A program made the position numbers and the translations under genes. The notes under the pieces were generated by a model. It worked only from the letters and a program-made list of their open reading frames with translations. It did no database searches and was not told the DNA's origin. A stretch of DNA of 64,000 nt, taken from an uncultured Alphaproteobacteria bacterium (GTDB lineage: Bacteria; Pseudomonadota; Alphaproteobacteria; Caulobacterales; Caulobacteraceae). This document shows positions 1 to 8,159 of the stretch, in pieces (within the stretch, counting starts at the first letter, position 1; the number at the start of each line of letters is the position of its first letter). The DNA lies in NCBI GenBank assembly GCA_937920085.1, contig CALETE010000059.1, positions 26,911-90,910 of the forward strand, given 5' to 3'.

Positions 1-1
1 G

Positions 2-280
2 CTCATGCAGAATGGACTGGCCAACCCTGACAATGCCGGCGCGGCCTCCACCGATTACATGCACCTCTTTGGTCTAACGGCCCTGGCCTATATGTGGGCC
101 AAAATCGCCCTGGTGGCCCAGACCAAGATCGCGGCCGGGGATAGCGACCCCTTCTATGCCAATAAGCTGGTGATTGGACGTTACTATTTGCAGCGGATTC
201 TGCCCGATACGGGTAGCCATCTTGCCAAGCTGAAGTCGGGCTCTGAGCTTATGATGGCCCTCCCGGCTGACGCCTTCTGA
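2..280 (+). CDS. Acyl-CoA dehydrogenase, C-terminal fragment (runs off the left edge)
   Basis: The reading frame is open from the first bases of the window and ends at a TGA, so only about the last 92 residues are present. The helical segment with YMHLFGLTALAYMWAKIA followed by NKLVIGRYYLQRILPDT resembles the extra C-terminal domain of long acyl-CoA dehydrogenases of the DmdC/FadE type, which oxidise acyl-CoA thioesters using FAD. The catalytic and FAD-binding parts lie outside the window, so substrate cannot be judged. The next gene, an OsmC protein, starts one base after the stop, so the two are probably co-transcribed. The family call is by recognition of the tail only. Confidence 0.75.
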   Translation, partial: LMQNGLANPDNAGAASTDYMHLFGLTALAYMWAKIALVAQTKIAAGDSDPFYANKLVIGRYYLQRILPDTGSHLAKLKSGSELMMALPADAF

Positions 281-281
281 C

Positions 282-740
282 ATGGCGACCTATACCGCCG
301 AGGTGGTGTGGACCCTCAAGGAGGGGGAGGACTTCGCCCATGGCCGCTATAGCCGCGCCCACAGCCTGACCTTCGACGGCGGGGTCACTGTCCCGGCCTC
401 AGCCTCCCCCCATGTGGTTGGCAAGTGGGCCGATGTGTCGGCTGTCGATCCGGAAGAAATGCTCGTGGCGGCTTTGTCCAACTGCCACATGCTCACCTTT
501 TTGCATAAGGCGAGATTGGCTGGATTTATTGTGACCCGTTATGCCGATCATGCTGAAGGGGTTATGGCAGAGACGGCGCCGGGCCGCCTGGCCATGACCA
601 AGGTTTGGCTGAAGCCGGACATCACCTGGCAGGGCTTAGCCCCGACCCCGGCTCAACTCACCGCCTTGCATCATGCTGCCCACGACGAGTGCTATATCGC
701 AAACTCCGTACGAACCGAGGTCGTCGTCGCCTCAAGCTGA
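282..740 (+). CDS. OsmC family peroxiredoxin-like protein
   Basis: 152 residues, a normal length for OsmC/Ohr proteins, which reduce organic hydroperoxides in the cytoplasm with a pair of reactive cysteines. The two expected cysteines are visible: C68 in LSNCHML and C137 in DECYIANS. The pattern SNCHMLTFL at the start of the central helix is typical of the OsmC rather than the Ohr branch. The ATG lies one base after the stop of the acyl-CoA dehydrogenase, which suggests translational coupling and a shared transcript. A GC-rich stem-loop follows 14 bases after the stop. Family assignment is firm, but the physiological substrate is not known from sequence. Confidence 0.9.
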   Translation: MATYTAEVVWTLKEGEDFAHGRYSRAHSLTFDGGVTVPASASPHVVGKWADVSAVDPEEMLVAALSNCHMLTFLHKARLAGFIVTRYADHAEGVMAETAPGRLAMTKVWLKPDITWQGLAPTPAQLTALHHAAHDECYIANSVRTEVVVASS

Positions 741-753
741 GCAGGCATGGGTT

Positions 754-776
754 TGGGCGGTCCAAGAACCCGCCCA
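754..776 (+). terminator. Stem-loop after the OsmC gene, possible terminator
   Basis: A 7-base perfect inverted repeat (TGGGCGG / CCGCCCA) with a 9-base loop begins 14 bases after the OsmC stop codon. No T-run follows, so it may be a weak or factor-assisted terminator or only a 3'-end stabilising hairpin. Confidence 0.4.
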
Positions 777-900
777 TCGCGCTCTGAAACCGTCGTTCAG
801 TCCGCCACGAGGTGACTTTTGGCGGGATTGACGGGGGACGGGTTTTCTACTTTTGTCATTGGGCAGAAGAGGCGGTGATTCAGGGTGAATTTTAGGTGTT

Positions 901-955
901 TTGCTGTCGCCATTCTTGCAGACAGCAATGCGTCTTGAATAAGCGACTGCAAGAC
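901..955 (+). promoter_or_regulatory. Overlapping alternative stem-loops upstream of the coiled-coil gene
   Basis: Three inverted repeats overlap here. TTGCTGTC (901-908) pairs with GACAGCAA (921-928). TCTTGCAG (914-921) pairs with CTGCAAGA (947-954). GTCTTG (932-937) pairs with CAAGAC (950-955). The second helix shares bases with the other two, so an RNA could adopt either the first plus third hairpins or the second alone. The element lies 66-120 bases before the ATG of the crescentin-like gene, with an AT-rich stretch (about 991-1003) in between that could hold the promoter. If transcription starts downstream of the element, it would instead act as DNA. Confidence 0.4.
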
Positions 956-1020
956 TTGTGCTGACCCTTCCGAGCACGACCTTAGTGTTCGTAAAATAAT
1001 TATTGGGGCTTTGAATCGAC

Positions 1021-2367
1021 ATGAGTAATAGTCTGGTTTTCATGAATATGTTGAAGGGCAAACCGGCTGCCCCGACTGCGAAACCTGACGATGCTCCAGC
1101 CCTGGAAGCCGATAGCATTGAAATGCTGGCAGCTGAAGGCGGCGAACGGCTTGAGGAAATCTCCCGGGTCATTGACGAGGCCTCCCGCGAACTTCTGAAG
1201 CTGGACCAAGCCCGGGCGGCCCTTGAGTCCCTGACCGAACCCCTTCGCGCAGAGTTCAAGGCGAAGATTAAGGATAATGCGCAACTGGCCTCAGTTAATT
1301 CCAAGCTGGGCCTGACGCAGAATCGACTGAATGAGCGTGAAGCCGAGCTTAAGCAGGCCCTGTCCCGCGCCTCCGAGCTTGAGGCGAACCTCAGCGCAGC
1401 GACGGAAGCAAATGAGCTTTTGACGGCGACCAAGCAGTCCTGCGAGCGGGATATCATTGAACTTCGCGCTGCCCTCCAAGAGATGCGGTCAGAGAACGAG
1501 GAGCTCAAGGTCGAAAGACAAATCAGCCTGAACAGCCATAGCGCCCTGGGTATTGAAAACGCCTCGCTCTCGGCCCGTATTGCGCAATATGTCGCTTACG
1601 AGCGGGAAGCGGCTGCCCAAAAAGAAAAACTCGAGGAGGAAAACGCCCGGGTCCTCTCAGAGGTGGATACCCTGCGCCGTCGATGCGAGCAGGTCCGTGC
1701 AGAGGCTACGGACTCAGAACGCCGCGCGGGCGAGATGGAATATGCCCTGAAGAGCGTGACTGAGGAGCGTTCGGTTCTGGAAGCCCAATTGGCGACATTG
1801 CGGGCTGAATATGGACGTAACATCTCCGATTATCAGGCAGCTGAAGCCTTGAAGCTGACGGAAATTCAGAAGCTGAAGGATAGCTTGGAAGACGCCCAGG
1901 CCAGAAGTGCTCGGCTTGAGACGGCCCGCGAGACCCGGGCTGCAGACCTGCAGGCCATTACTGAGGAGCGCGCCTCCCTGATCCGCACCCTGTCGGCCAA
2001 GGACCTCGAGCTGAACCAACTTCGCAGTCGTGCAGATAATCTCGACAGCGCGATGGGTGAACTCAGAGCGCGCATGAGCGATGTTGAGTCCGCCCGGGCA
2101 ACAGCGATTACCCGCGCCGAAACCCTTGCGAAAGAGAACAGCGTTCTGGAATCCCGAGCTGATCGTGCTGAAATGGGCCTGATCAGTCGGATGGCCGCGT
2201 TCAAAAACCTGACAGACAGCTTTGAAGATCACAAGGCCCGGACCAACCAGGAAATCCAGGAGCTGAGCGGTCTGGTGGCGCGCCAGAAGACCGAGCTGGG
2301 CATGATGCGTGGGGCGCTTGAGTCCTCAAAGCGTTCCAAGCTCCTGAGCCCAGAGCGAGATCAGTAG
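1021..2367 (+). CDS. Long coiled-coil protein, crescentin-like (candidate intermediate-filament-like cytoskeletal protein)
   Basis: 448 residues. After a short non-helical head (about residues 1-40, rich in Pro, Ala and Lys) the protein is almost entirely predicted coiled coil from about residue 42 (GERLEEISR). There is no proline between about residue 74 and the last few residues, and heptad-spaced Leu/Ile/Ala with many Glu, Arg and Lys. It ends in a short basic tail (SSKRSKLL). Head, very long rod and short tail, with length about 450, match the architecture of crescentin, the curvature filament of Caulobacter crescentus. Generic SMC-like or polar scaffold coiled-coil proteins are alternatives. 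It stands alone, with a structured upstream region and a strong terminator. An alternative ATG lies at 1042. No enzymatic motif is visible. Confidence 0.6.
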   Translation: MSNSLVFMNMLKGKPAAPTAKPDDAPALEADSIEMLAAEGGERLEEISRVIDEASRELLKLDQARAALESLTEPLRAEFKAKIKDNAQLASVNSKLGLTQNRLNEREAELKQALSRASELEANLSAATEANELLTATKQSCERDIIELRAALQEMRSENEELKVERQISLNSHSALGIENASLSARIAQYVAYEREAAAQKEKLEEENARVLSEVDTLRRRCEQVRAEATDSERRAGEMEYALKSVTEERSVLEAQLATLRAEYGRNISDYQAAEALKLTEIQKLKDSLEDAQARSARLETARETRAADLQAITEERASLIRTLSAKDLELNQLRSRADNLDSAMGELRARMSDVESARATAITRAETLAKENSVLESRADRAEMGLISRMAAFKNLTDSFEDHKARTNQEIQELSGLVARQKTELGMMRGALESSKRSKLLSPERDQ

Positions 2368-2379
2368 ACCACAGAGCAG

Positions 2380-2410
2380 GGTCCGATAACTGCCATCCCG
2401 TTATCGGACC
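2380..2410. terminator. Bidirectional terminator between convergent genes
   Basis: A perfect 11-base inverted repeat (GGTCCGATAAC / GTTATCGGACC) with a 9-base loop sits between the stop of the coiled-coil gene (2367) and the stop of the minus-strand monooxygenase (2421). The symmetry and convergent context suit a shared terminator, although no long T-run follows on either strand. Confidence 0.65.
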
Positions 2411-2420
2411 AAATCAGGCT

Positions 2421-3866
2421 CTATGAAAACGTCAGGACGCCGTCGTCCAGAGCCGCAAATCTCAGGCTCATCATGTCGCGGGCATAGTTCTGATGCAGCT
2501 TCCAAGGTGCCTTGGATCCCTGCTTGGGGAAGTCGGCGATAGAGCGCTGGACATAGCCCGACGAGAAATCGAGCCAGGGCTCTAGGCCCATGTCTGGATC
2601 GGTATTTCGTGGTGTCGCCTGATGGGTACCGGTCTTTTTCATGTGGTTCAAAAGTCGGCAGACATATTCACAGGTCAGGTCGCATTTCAGCGTCCAGGAG
2701 GCATTCGTATAGCCGAAGGACGAGGCCAGGTTCGGCACGTCTGAATACATCATGCCCTTATAGCTAAGGGTGGCACCTGGATCGATCGCCTTGCTATCGA
2801 CGATCAACTGCAGACCATTGAAGACCTGCAAATTCAAACCTGTGGCCGTGACAACCACGTCGGCTGGCAGTTCAGCCCCTGATTTCAGCTTGATCCCGTT
2901 AGGGGTGAAGGTCTCGATATGGTCAGTGACCACCTCAGCCTTGCCCCCCTTGATGGCGTTAAAGAGGTCGGCGTCTGGGACCAGGCAAAGACGCTGATCC
3001 CAGGGGTTGTAGCTGGGGGTGAAATGGGTTGCCACGTCATAGTCGGGGCCCAGTTCGGCCTTCACCATGTTGATAATGCCGGCCTTGGTGCGGTCGGGCC
3101 GGTTGCGGGCAAGGTTGTAGAAGACCATGCCGCCCAGGACATTGCGCCAGCGGATGATCTGATAGGCCAGCATGGAGGGCAGCCACTTGCGCAGCTTGTT
3201 GGCCATGGCGTCTTCCGCGGGCCGGGAGACCACATAGGTGGGCGAGCGCTGCAACATGGTGACGTGGGCCGCCGTCTTGGCCATTTCTGGCACCAGGGTG
3301 ACGGCTGTGGCACCAGAGCCAATCACAACGACCCGCTTGCCGGCATAGTCTAGGTTTTCGGGCCAGTGCTGGGGATGGATCATCTCCCCCTTGAAGTCCT
3401 TGGCCCCTGGAAAGTCGGGGGTATAGCCCTTGTCGTAATTGTAATATCCGCCGCACAGGAACAGGAACTGGCAGGTCACCTGAACAGGCTTGCCGTCGAC
3501 CTGAGACTCGACGGTCCAAAGGCCATCAGCCGTCGACCAGGCTGCGGTCTGGACCCTATGGCCAAAGCGGATATGACCCTCGATGCCTTCGTCCTTGGCC
3601 GTATCCTGCACATATTTCAAGATGGAGGGGCCATCGGCTATGGCCTTGGCCTCGGTCCAGGGCTTGAAGGCATAGCCCAGGGTGTACATGTCGCTGTCAG
3701 ACCGGATGCCGGGATAGCGGAACAGGTCCCAGGTGCCACCGATCGCCTGTCGCCCTTCAAGGATGACATAGGATCGGTCCGGGCAGTTGGTCTGCAGGTG
3801 ATGGGCCGCGCCAACGCCAGACAGACCGGCACCGATGATTACGACGTCAAAATGATCCAGCGCCAT
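2421..3866 (-). CDS. Flavin-containing (Baeyer-Villiger type) monooxygenase
   Basis: 481 residues, the size of EthA-like Baeyer-Villiger monooxygenases, which use FAD and NADPH to insert oxygen into ketones or oxidise sulphur and nitrogen compounds. Motifs seen in order: FAD Rossmann GAGLSG (12-17), GGTWD (43-47), the BVMO fingerprint FxGxxxHxxxWP as FKGEMIHPQHWP (158-169), and the NADPH-binding GSGATA (183-188). The protein has no signal peptide and is probably cytoplasmic. It appears to be a single-gene unit, with cysK starting about 100 bases downstream on the same strand. The natural substrate cannot be told from sequence. Confidence 0.88.
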   Translation of the reverse strand: MALDHFDVVIIGAGLSGVGAAHHLQTNCPDRSYVILEGRQAIGGTWDLFRYPGIRSDSDMYTLGYAFKPWTEAKAIADGPSILKYVQDTAKDEGIEGHIRFGHRVQTAAWSTADGLWTVESQVDGKPVQVTCQFLFLCGGYYNYDKGYTPDFPGAKDFKGEMIHPQHWPENLDYAGKRVVVIGSGATAVTLVPEMAKTAAHVTMLQRSPTYVVSRPAEDAMANKLRKWLPSMLAYQIIRWRNVLGGMVFYNLARNRPDRTKAGIINMVKAELGPDYDVATHFTPSYNPWDQRLCLVPDADLFNAIKGGKAEVVTDHIETFTPNGIKLKSGAELPADVVVTATGLNLQVFNGLQLIVDSKAIDPGATLSYKGMMYSDVPNLASSFGYTNASWTLKCDLTCEYVCRLLNHMKKTGTHQATPRNTDPDMGLEPWLDFSSGYVQRSIADFPKQGSKAPWKLHQNYARDMMSLRFAALDDGVLTFS

Positions 3867-3965
3867 GGGGGGAGGCTCCTTGCGATTCAGGCTCGCTTAT
3901 CGGACGGCACCCGCTACGGAGCAAGCGCCTCTTTGCCCCCCTAGGTCTAGGCGTGAGAAACGGCC

Positions 3966-4940
3966 CTAAAGACCGTCAAACAGAGCCGTGGAGAGGTAGC
4001 GCTCTGCAAAGCTTGGGATAATGGCGACGATGGTCTTGCCCACATAGTCATCCCGCGAGGCAAGATCAAAGGCCGCGGTGAGGGCCGCGCCCGATGAAAT
4101 TCCCACCGGAATGCCTTCCTCCCGAGCTACGCGCCGGGCCATGGCGAAGCTGTCATCATTGGAGACCTGGATAATCTCATCAATGATCCCGCGATCCAGG
4201 ATGGAGGGCACGAAGCCCGCACCAATGCCCTGAATCTTGTGAGGTGCCGGAGCGCCCCCAGATAGTACGGGAGAGGCGGCGGGCTCCACAGCCACCATTT
4301 TGAGGGAGGATTTGCGCGCCTTCAGGACCTGTCCGATCCCGGTTATGGTTCCGCCTGTCCCGACCCCTGAAACGACGGCGTCCACCTTGCCTTCAGTGTC
4401 ATTCCAGATTTCTTCGGCGGTAGACACCCTGTGGATCAGGGGGTTTGCGGCATTGTCGAACTGTTGGGGCAGGACCGCCCCCGGTATGGCCTCTACCAGT
4501 TCCTTGGCCCGTGCCACGGCGCCGGCCATACCCCGTTCGGCCGGGGTCAGCTCCAGTTGGGCACCCAGCAAGAGGAGCATTTTGCGACGCTCCACGGACA
4601 TGCTCTCAGGCATGCAGAGGATGAGCTTATAGCCCTTGGATGCCGCGACGAAGGCCAGGGCTATGCCGGTATTGCCACTGGTAGGCTCGACGATGGTCGA
4701 GCCGGACTTGAGAATGCCTTGGGCTTCCAAGCTTTCGATCAGGCTGACCCCGATCCGGTCCTTTACCGAGGAGATCGGATTGAAGAATTCCAGCTTGGCC
4801 AGGACGATACCCTTGGGCTTGAGAGCCTTGGTCAGGTTTGGCAGGGCGACCAGCGGGGTATCGCCAATGGTGTCGATGATGGAGGCGTAGATCTTCCCCC
4901 GGCCGGTACGCTTGTGATTGGAGGCGTCATAGGTGGCCAT
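3966..4940 (-). CDS. cysK: Cysteine synthase A (O-acetylserine sulfhydrylase)
   Basis: 324 residues. This PLP enzyme makes cysteine from O-acetylserine and sulphide in the cytoplasm. The Schiff-base lysine is K60 in NPISSVKDR. The substrate loop PTSGNTG is at 86-92, and the phosphate-binding GVGTGGT loop at 192-198. The N-terminus is about 15 residues longer than in the E. coli enzyme (MATYDASNHKRTGRGKIY), but the ATG is preceded by no better alternative. It shares orientation with the upstream monooxygenase but is separated by 99 bases, so it may have its own promoter. The distinction from CysM rests on overall length and the usual CysK pattern. Confidence 0.93.
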   Translation of the reverse strand: MATYDASNHKRTGRGKIYASIIDTIGDTPLVALPNLTKALKPKGIVLAKLEFFNPISSVKDRIGVSLIESLEAQGILKSGSTIVEPTSGNTGIALAFVAASKGYKLILCMPESMSVERRKMLLLLGAQLELTPAERGMAGAVARAKELVEAIPGAVLPQQFDNAANPLIHRVSTAEEIWNDTEGKVDAVVSGVGTGGTITGIGQVLKARKSSLKMVAVEPAASPVLSGGAPAPHKIQGIGAGFVPSILDRGIIDEIIQVSNDDSFAMARRVAREEGIPVGISSGAALTAAFDLASRDDYVGKTIVAIIPSFAERYLSTALFDGL

Positions 4941-5048
4941 GGCCGTTATCCCTGCAAGATGGCGTTGTTGGACTGAACTTAGGCCTGCCGTCAGGATTTG
5001 GAAGGGAGCTTGTAGGCCAGGGCGTGCAGGAAATCTAATAGGCCGCGC

Positions 5049-6176
5049 CTAGGCTCCGCCTTTTTGCCCCGGGAGGGCAGACAAGAGGGGTTCAATAACC
5101 TCCCCCGCCAGCCAACGCACGACCGGTATGGCTACGCCGTCCCCGGTCACATACAGGGCTGCCGTCGTCGACCTGGGCAATTTGTAGGATTCCGCTAGCC
5201 CCATCAGACGTGCGGTCTCTCGGGGGCTGATCAATCGGGATCGCACCTCGCCCTTTTCGACGATCACGAGGGTCTGCCGCGACGACCCGCCGCGCGGCGT
5301 CCTCAGGCATCCGGCCAAGCCGTCAAACCGGACTTCCGCCCTCTGCTGACCCTGGTTTTCGACCCGCCGCGTTCGCCGGAAAAGGGCACCTACCGCACGA
5401 TCACCTGACGCCTTCAGATCTTCAATTTGCCCCTGGTGCCGGGGGCTCATCAGGGCGATCAGATGCTCTGTTTTTGCCCGAGAATTCCAGATCATGTCCC
5501 CGTCAGGTTCGAGGATATCGGCAAGGCGCATATTGCCCAGCAAAGGTGCCGACCCGGCCCAATCTTGCCAAGGCCTTTGCAGGTCAGGCGGCAAGCGATC
5601 ATAAGCCTTGGCAATCGCGGGCGTCCGGAACGGATTGGGGCCAACCTGGCCCCTAGGCCCTCCATGGGCGGCAATCACAAAGATCCGTGGTCGAGATTGT
5701 GGAAGGAAGGGGGCCGCATCAATCTCAAGGGCACCATAGCAATAGCCTTGAGCGGCCAGGGCATGGCAAAGGGCCGTAAAGTCCGCACCTGCGTTTGAGG
5801 TGAGCAGTCCCGTCACATTCTCGATCACCAGAATTTTGGGCGGGCGTCCTTCGGCCACCAAGGCCTCGATAAGTTTCCAAAACCCGTAGAAGGCTGAGGA
5901 TCGCCCTCCGGCCAATCCGGCGCGCCCCCCGGCAAGGCTGAAATCCTGACAGGGGGAAGAGGCCCAGGCGAGATCAGCTCGGCCGGGCAGGTCCCGAGCG
6001 GTCAGCCCCCAAACATCACCCTCGACAAAATGAGCGCCAGCGTCTGGGAAATTCTCCCGATAGGCTGCGGCCTTGCTGGAATCGAAGTCATTGGCAAAGG
6101 CGCAGGTCCAGCCATCCCCAAGGCCCAGACGCGCCATGCCGCCGCCTGCGAAGAATTCATAAAAGGTCCGACTCAC
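5049..6176 (-). CDS. DNA (cytosine-5-)-methyltransferase, apparently solitary
   Basis: 375 residues with the ordered motifs of C5 methyltransferases: FxGGGMARLGL (motif I, 8-19), the catalytic PCQDFS with C76 (motif IV), ENV at 119-121 (motif VI), QSRPRIFV at 160-167 (motif VIII), and a C-terminal segment ending in a glycine/alanine tail. The start is a GTG at 6176 giving MSRTFYEFF, which places motif I correctly. Such enzymes methylate a cytosine in a specific DNA site. No restriction endonuclease, Vsr nuclease or specificity gene lies beside it, so it is either an orphan regulatory methylase or a remnant of mobile DNA. The recognition sequence cannot be predicted here. Confidence 0.9.
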   Translation of the reverse strand: MSRTFYEFFAGGGMARLGLGDGWTCAFANDFDSSKAAAYRENFPDAGAHFVEGDVWGLTARDLPGRADLAWASSPCQDFSLAGGRAGLAGGRSSAFYGFWKLIEALVAEGRPPKILVIENVTGLLTSNAGADFTALCHALAAQGYCYGALEIDAAPFLPQSRPRIFVIAAHGGPRGQVGPNPFRTPAIAKAYDRLPPDLQRPWQDWAGSAPLLGNMRLADILEPDGDMIWNSRAKTEHLIALMSPRHQGQIEDLKASGDRAVGALFRRTRRVENQGQQRAEVRFDGLAGCLRTPRGGSSRQTLVIVEKGEVRSRLISPRETARLMGLAESYKLPRSTTAALYVTGDGVAIPVVRWLAGEVIEPLLSALPGQKGGA

Positions 6177-6366
6177 CCACCAGAGACTAGCGAGGCCTAT
6201 GGGTGCCGTCTTGGCGCATCGCGGTTAGGGCTTTGATCTTTGTGGGGGCGCAGTTTCGGGAAAATTTGCGTCAATGGAGGCCAACCTCCAGTGACAAGGC
6301 CTTGACCCGTCCCCCTTCGAAGGGCGGTAATCGCCCTCAAAGAAAAACGAAGATTGGGAGATGAGT

Positions 6367-8121
6367 ATGGCAAGGCAAGCCGAGACCCCATGGGATCTCG
6401 TGATCCGCAATGGCTTGGTCATTGATGGCACTGGCCGTGCTGCCTTTCAGGCTGACATTGCCATTCGGGACGGACGTATTGCCCAACTCGGAAAGGTTTC
6501 TGGCGGGGCCATAGAGGAACTGGACGCGGCAGGGCGGCTGGTGACGCCTGGGTTTGTCGACATCCACACCCATTATGACGGCCAGGCCACCTGGGGCAGC
6601 CAAATGACCCCGTCGGCTTGGCATGGGGTGACCACCGTGGTCATGGGCAATTGCGGCGTCGGGTTCGCACCCTGTCGGCCCGAAGACCATGATCGGCTGA
6701 TCCGCCTGATGGAGGGGGTTGAGGATATTCCCTTCCCGGTCCTGACCGAGGGCCTGCCCTGGAACTGGGAGAGCTTTCCAGACTATCTCGACGCCCTCGG
6801 ATCCCGGGCCTTTGACGTGGATATCGGGGCTCAACTGCCTCACGCCGCCCTCCGGGTTTTCGTTATGGGTGAGCGCGGTGCCAATCGTGAGCCTGCGACC
6901 CCTGCTGATATCGCCGCCATGGCAGCCATAGCGCAGAAGGCCATGGAGGCCGGTGCCCTGGGCTTTTCCACCTCCCGCACCCTCAATCATCGAACCTCCG
7001 ATGGTCAACCAACCCCGACCCTCACGGCTGGCGAGGACGAGCTGACGGGGATTGCCCAGGGCCTTGCTGCAGCTGGCAAGGGCGTCTTGCAGGTGGTCTC
7101 CGACTTTGCCGATCCCCGAGCAGAGTTCGCCATGCTGCGTCGGATGGTCGAGGCCTCCGGCCGGCCCCTGTCCTTTAGTCTGGTCCAGAGTGCTCGGGGC
7201 CCCAATGCCTGGCGCATCATGCTTGATGCCCTGTCAGACGCCACAGAGGCTGGCCTGCCCATGAAGGCCCAGGTGTGCGGTCGGCCGGTGGGCGTCCTTC
7301 TGGGCTTTGAGCTCACGCTCAATCCCTTCAGCCATACCGAGGCCTATGGGACCCTTCTCGACCTGCCTTTTGCCGAACGTCTGGCGAGGCTGCAGGATAA
7401 AACTTTTCAGGCAATGCTGTTGTCTCAGGCGACCCCGGCGGGCGGCCATGCCATTGCCGCGGGCCTCACCCGGAACTGGTCGACCATGTTCCTGATGGGG
7501 GATCAACCTGACTATGAGCAGACCCCGGACCAGACCATCGCTGCCCTGGCACAGGCTAGGGGTTTGACCCCAGATCAACTGGCCCTTGACCACATGCTCT
7601 CCAATGACGGCAAAGGCATGCTCTATCTGCCCTTCCTGAACTATGCTGATGGCTCATTAGACCCTAGCTATGCCATGCTGACCCATAGGGACACGGTGCC
7701 CGGTCTGTCGGACGGGGGTGCCCATGTGGGGATGATCTGTGACGGCAGCTTCCCAACCTCTAACCTTACCCATTGGACCCGGGATCGGACCCGGGGCGCA
7801 AAGATCCCCTTAGAGGCCATGGTCCGCATGCAGACCCGCGATACGGCAGAGGCAGTTGGCCTTTACGACCGTGGCCTCATCGCGCCGGGCTATCGAGCAG
7901 ACCTCAACATCATCGACTATGACACCCTGTCCCTGGAGGCGCCTGGGGTTGCCTATGACCTGCCAGCCGGGGGCCGTCGCCTGGTCCAGAGGGCCCAGGG
8001 TTATGTGGCCACAATCCTGGCTGGGGTTGTGACCTATCGAGATGGTGAACCCACAGGGGCCCTGCCCGGACGCTTGCTCAGGGGAAGCCAGGCCGCGCCG
8101 GTTCCACTGGCAGCGGAATAG
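6367..8121 (+). CDS. N-acyl-D-amino-acid deacylase / D-aminoacylase family amidohydrolase
   Basis: About 584 residues from the second of two closely spaced ATGs. The GGGAG ribosome-binding site at 6356-6360 touches the first ATG (6361) but is six bases from this one. The fold is a metal-dependent amidohydrolase: an N-terminal beta sandwich (LVIRNGLVIDGTG), the metal-binding HTHYD (about 67-71), GMICDGSFPTS and GYRADLNIIDYD near the end of the barrel. Length and motifs match D-aminoacylases and related dihydroorotase-like enzymes that hydrolyse N-acyl-D-amino acids. No signal peptide is seen. recQ follows 38 bases later on the same strand. The exact substrate is uncertain. Confidence 0.85.
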   Translation: MARQAETPWDLVIRNGLVIDGTGRAAFQADIAIRDGRIAQLGKVSGGAIEELDAAGRLVTPGFVDIHTHYDGQATWGSQMTPSAWHGVTTVVMGNCGVGFAPCRPEDHDRLIRLMEGVEDIPFPVLTEGLPWNWESFPDYLDALGSRAFDVDIGAQLPHAALRVFVMGERGANREPATPADIAAMAAIAQKAMEAGALGFSTSRTLNHRTSDGQPTPTLTAGEDELTGIAQGLAAAGKGVLQVVSDFADPRAEFAMLRRMVEASGRPLSFSLVQSARGPNAWRIMLDALSDATEAGLPMKAQVCGRPVGVLLGFELTLNPFSHTEAYGTLLDLPFAERLARLQDKTFQAMLLSQATPAGGHAIAAGLTRNWSTMFLMGDQPDYEQTPDQTIAALAQARGLTPDQLALDHMLSNDGKGMLYLPFLNYADGSLDPSYAMLTHRDTVPGLSDGGAHVGMICDGSFPTSNLTHWTRDRTRGAKIPLEAMVRMQTRDTAEAVGLYDRGLIAPGYRADLNIIDYDTLSLEAPGVAYDLPAGGRRLVQRAQGYVATILAGVVTYRDGEPTGALPGRLLRGSQAAPVPLAAE

Positions 8122-8159
8122 GTCTTCGCGTCCGCAGCGACGCACGCCATAGGGAGGCC

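Noticed and set aside
732..1508. A 258-codon minus-strand open frame opposite the start of the coiled-coil gene
   Set aside because: Composition is serine/arginine-rich shadow of the coiled-coil reading frame, it crosses the intergenic region and has no recognisable domain or ribosome-binding site.
4990..5050. Short minus-strand open stretch ending in an FLHALAYKLPSKS-like tail just upstream of the methyltransferase stop
   Set aside because: No start codon or ribosome-binding site; it overlaps the methyltransferase end in another frame and is too short to support.
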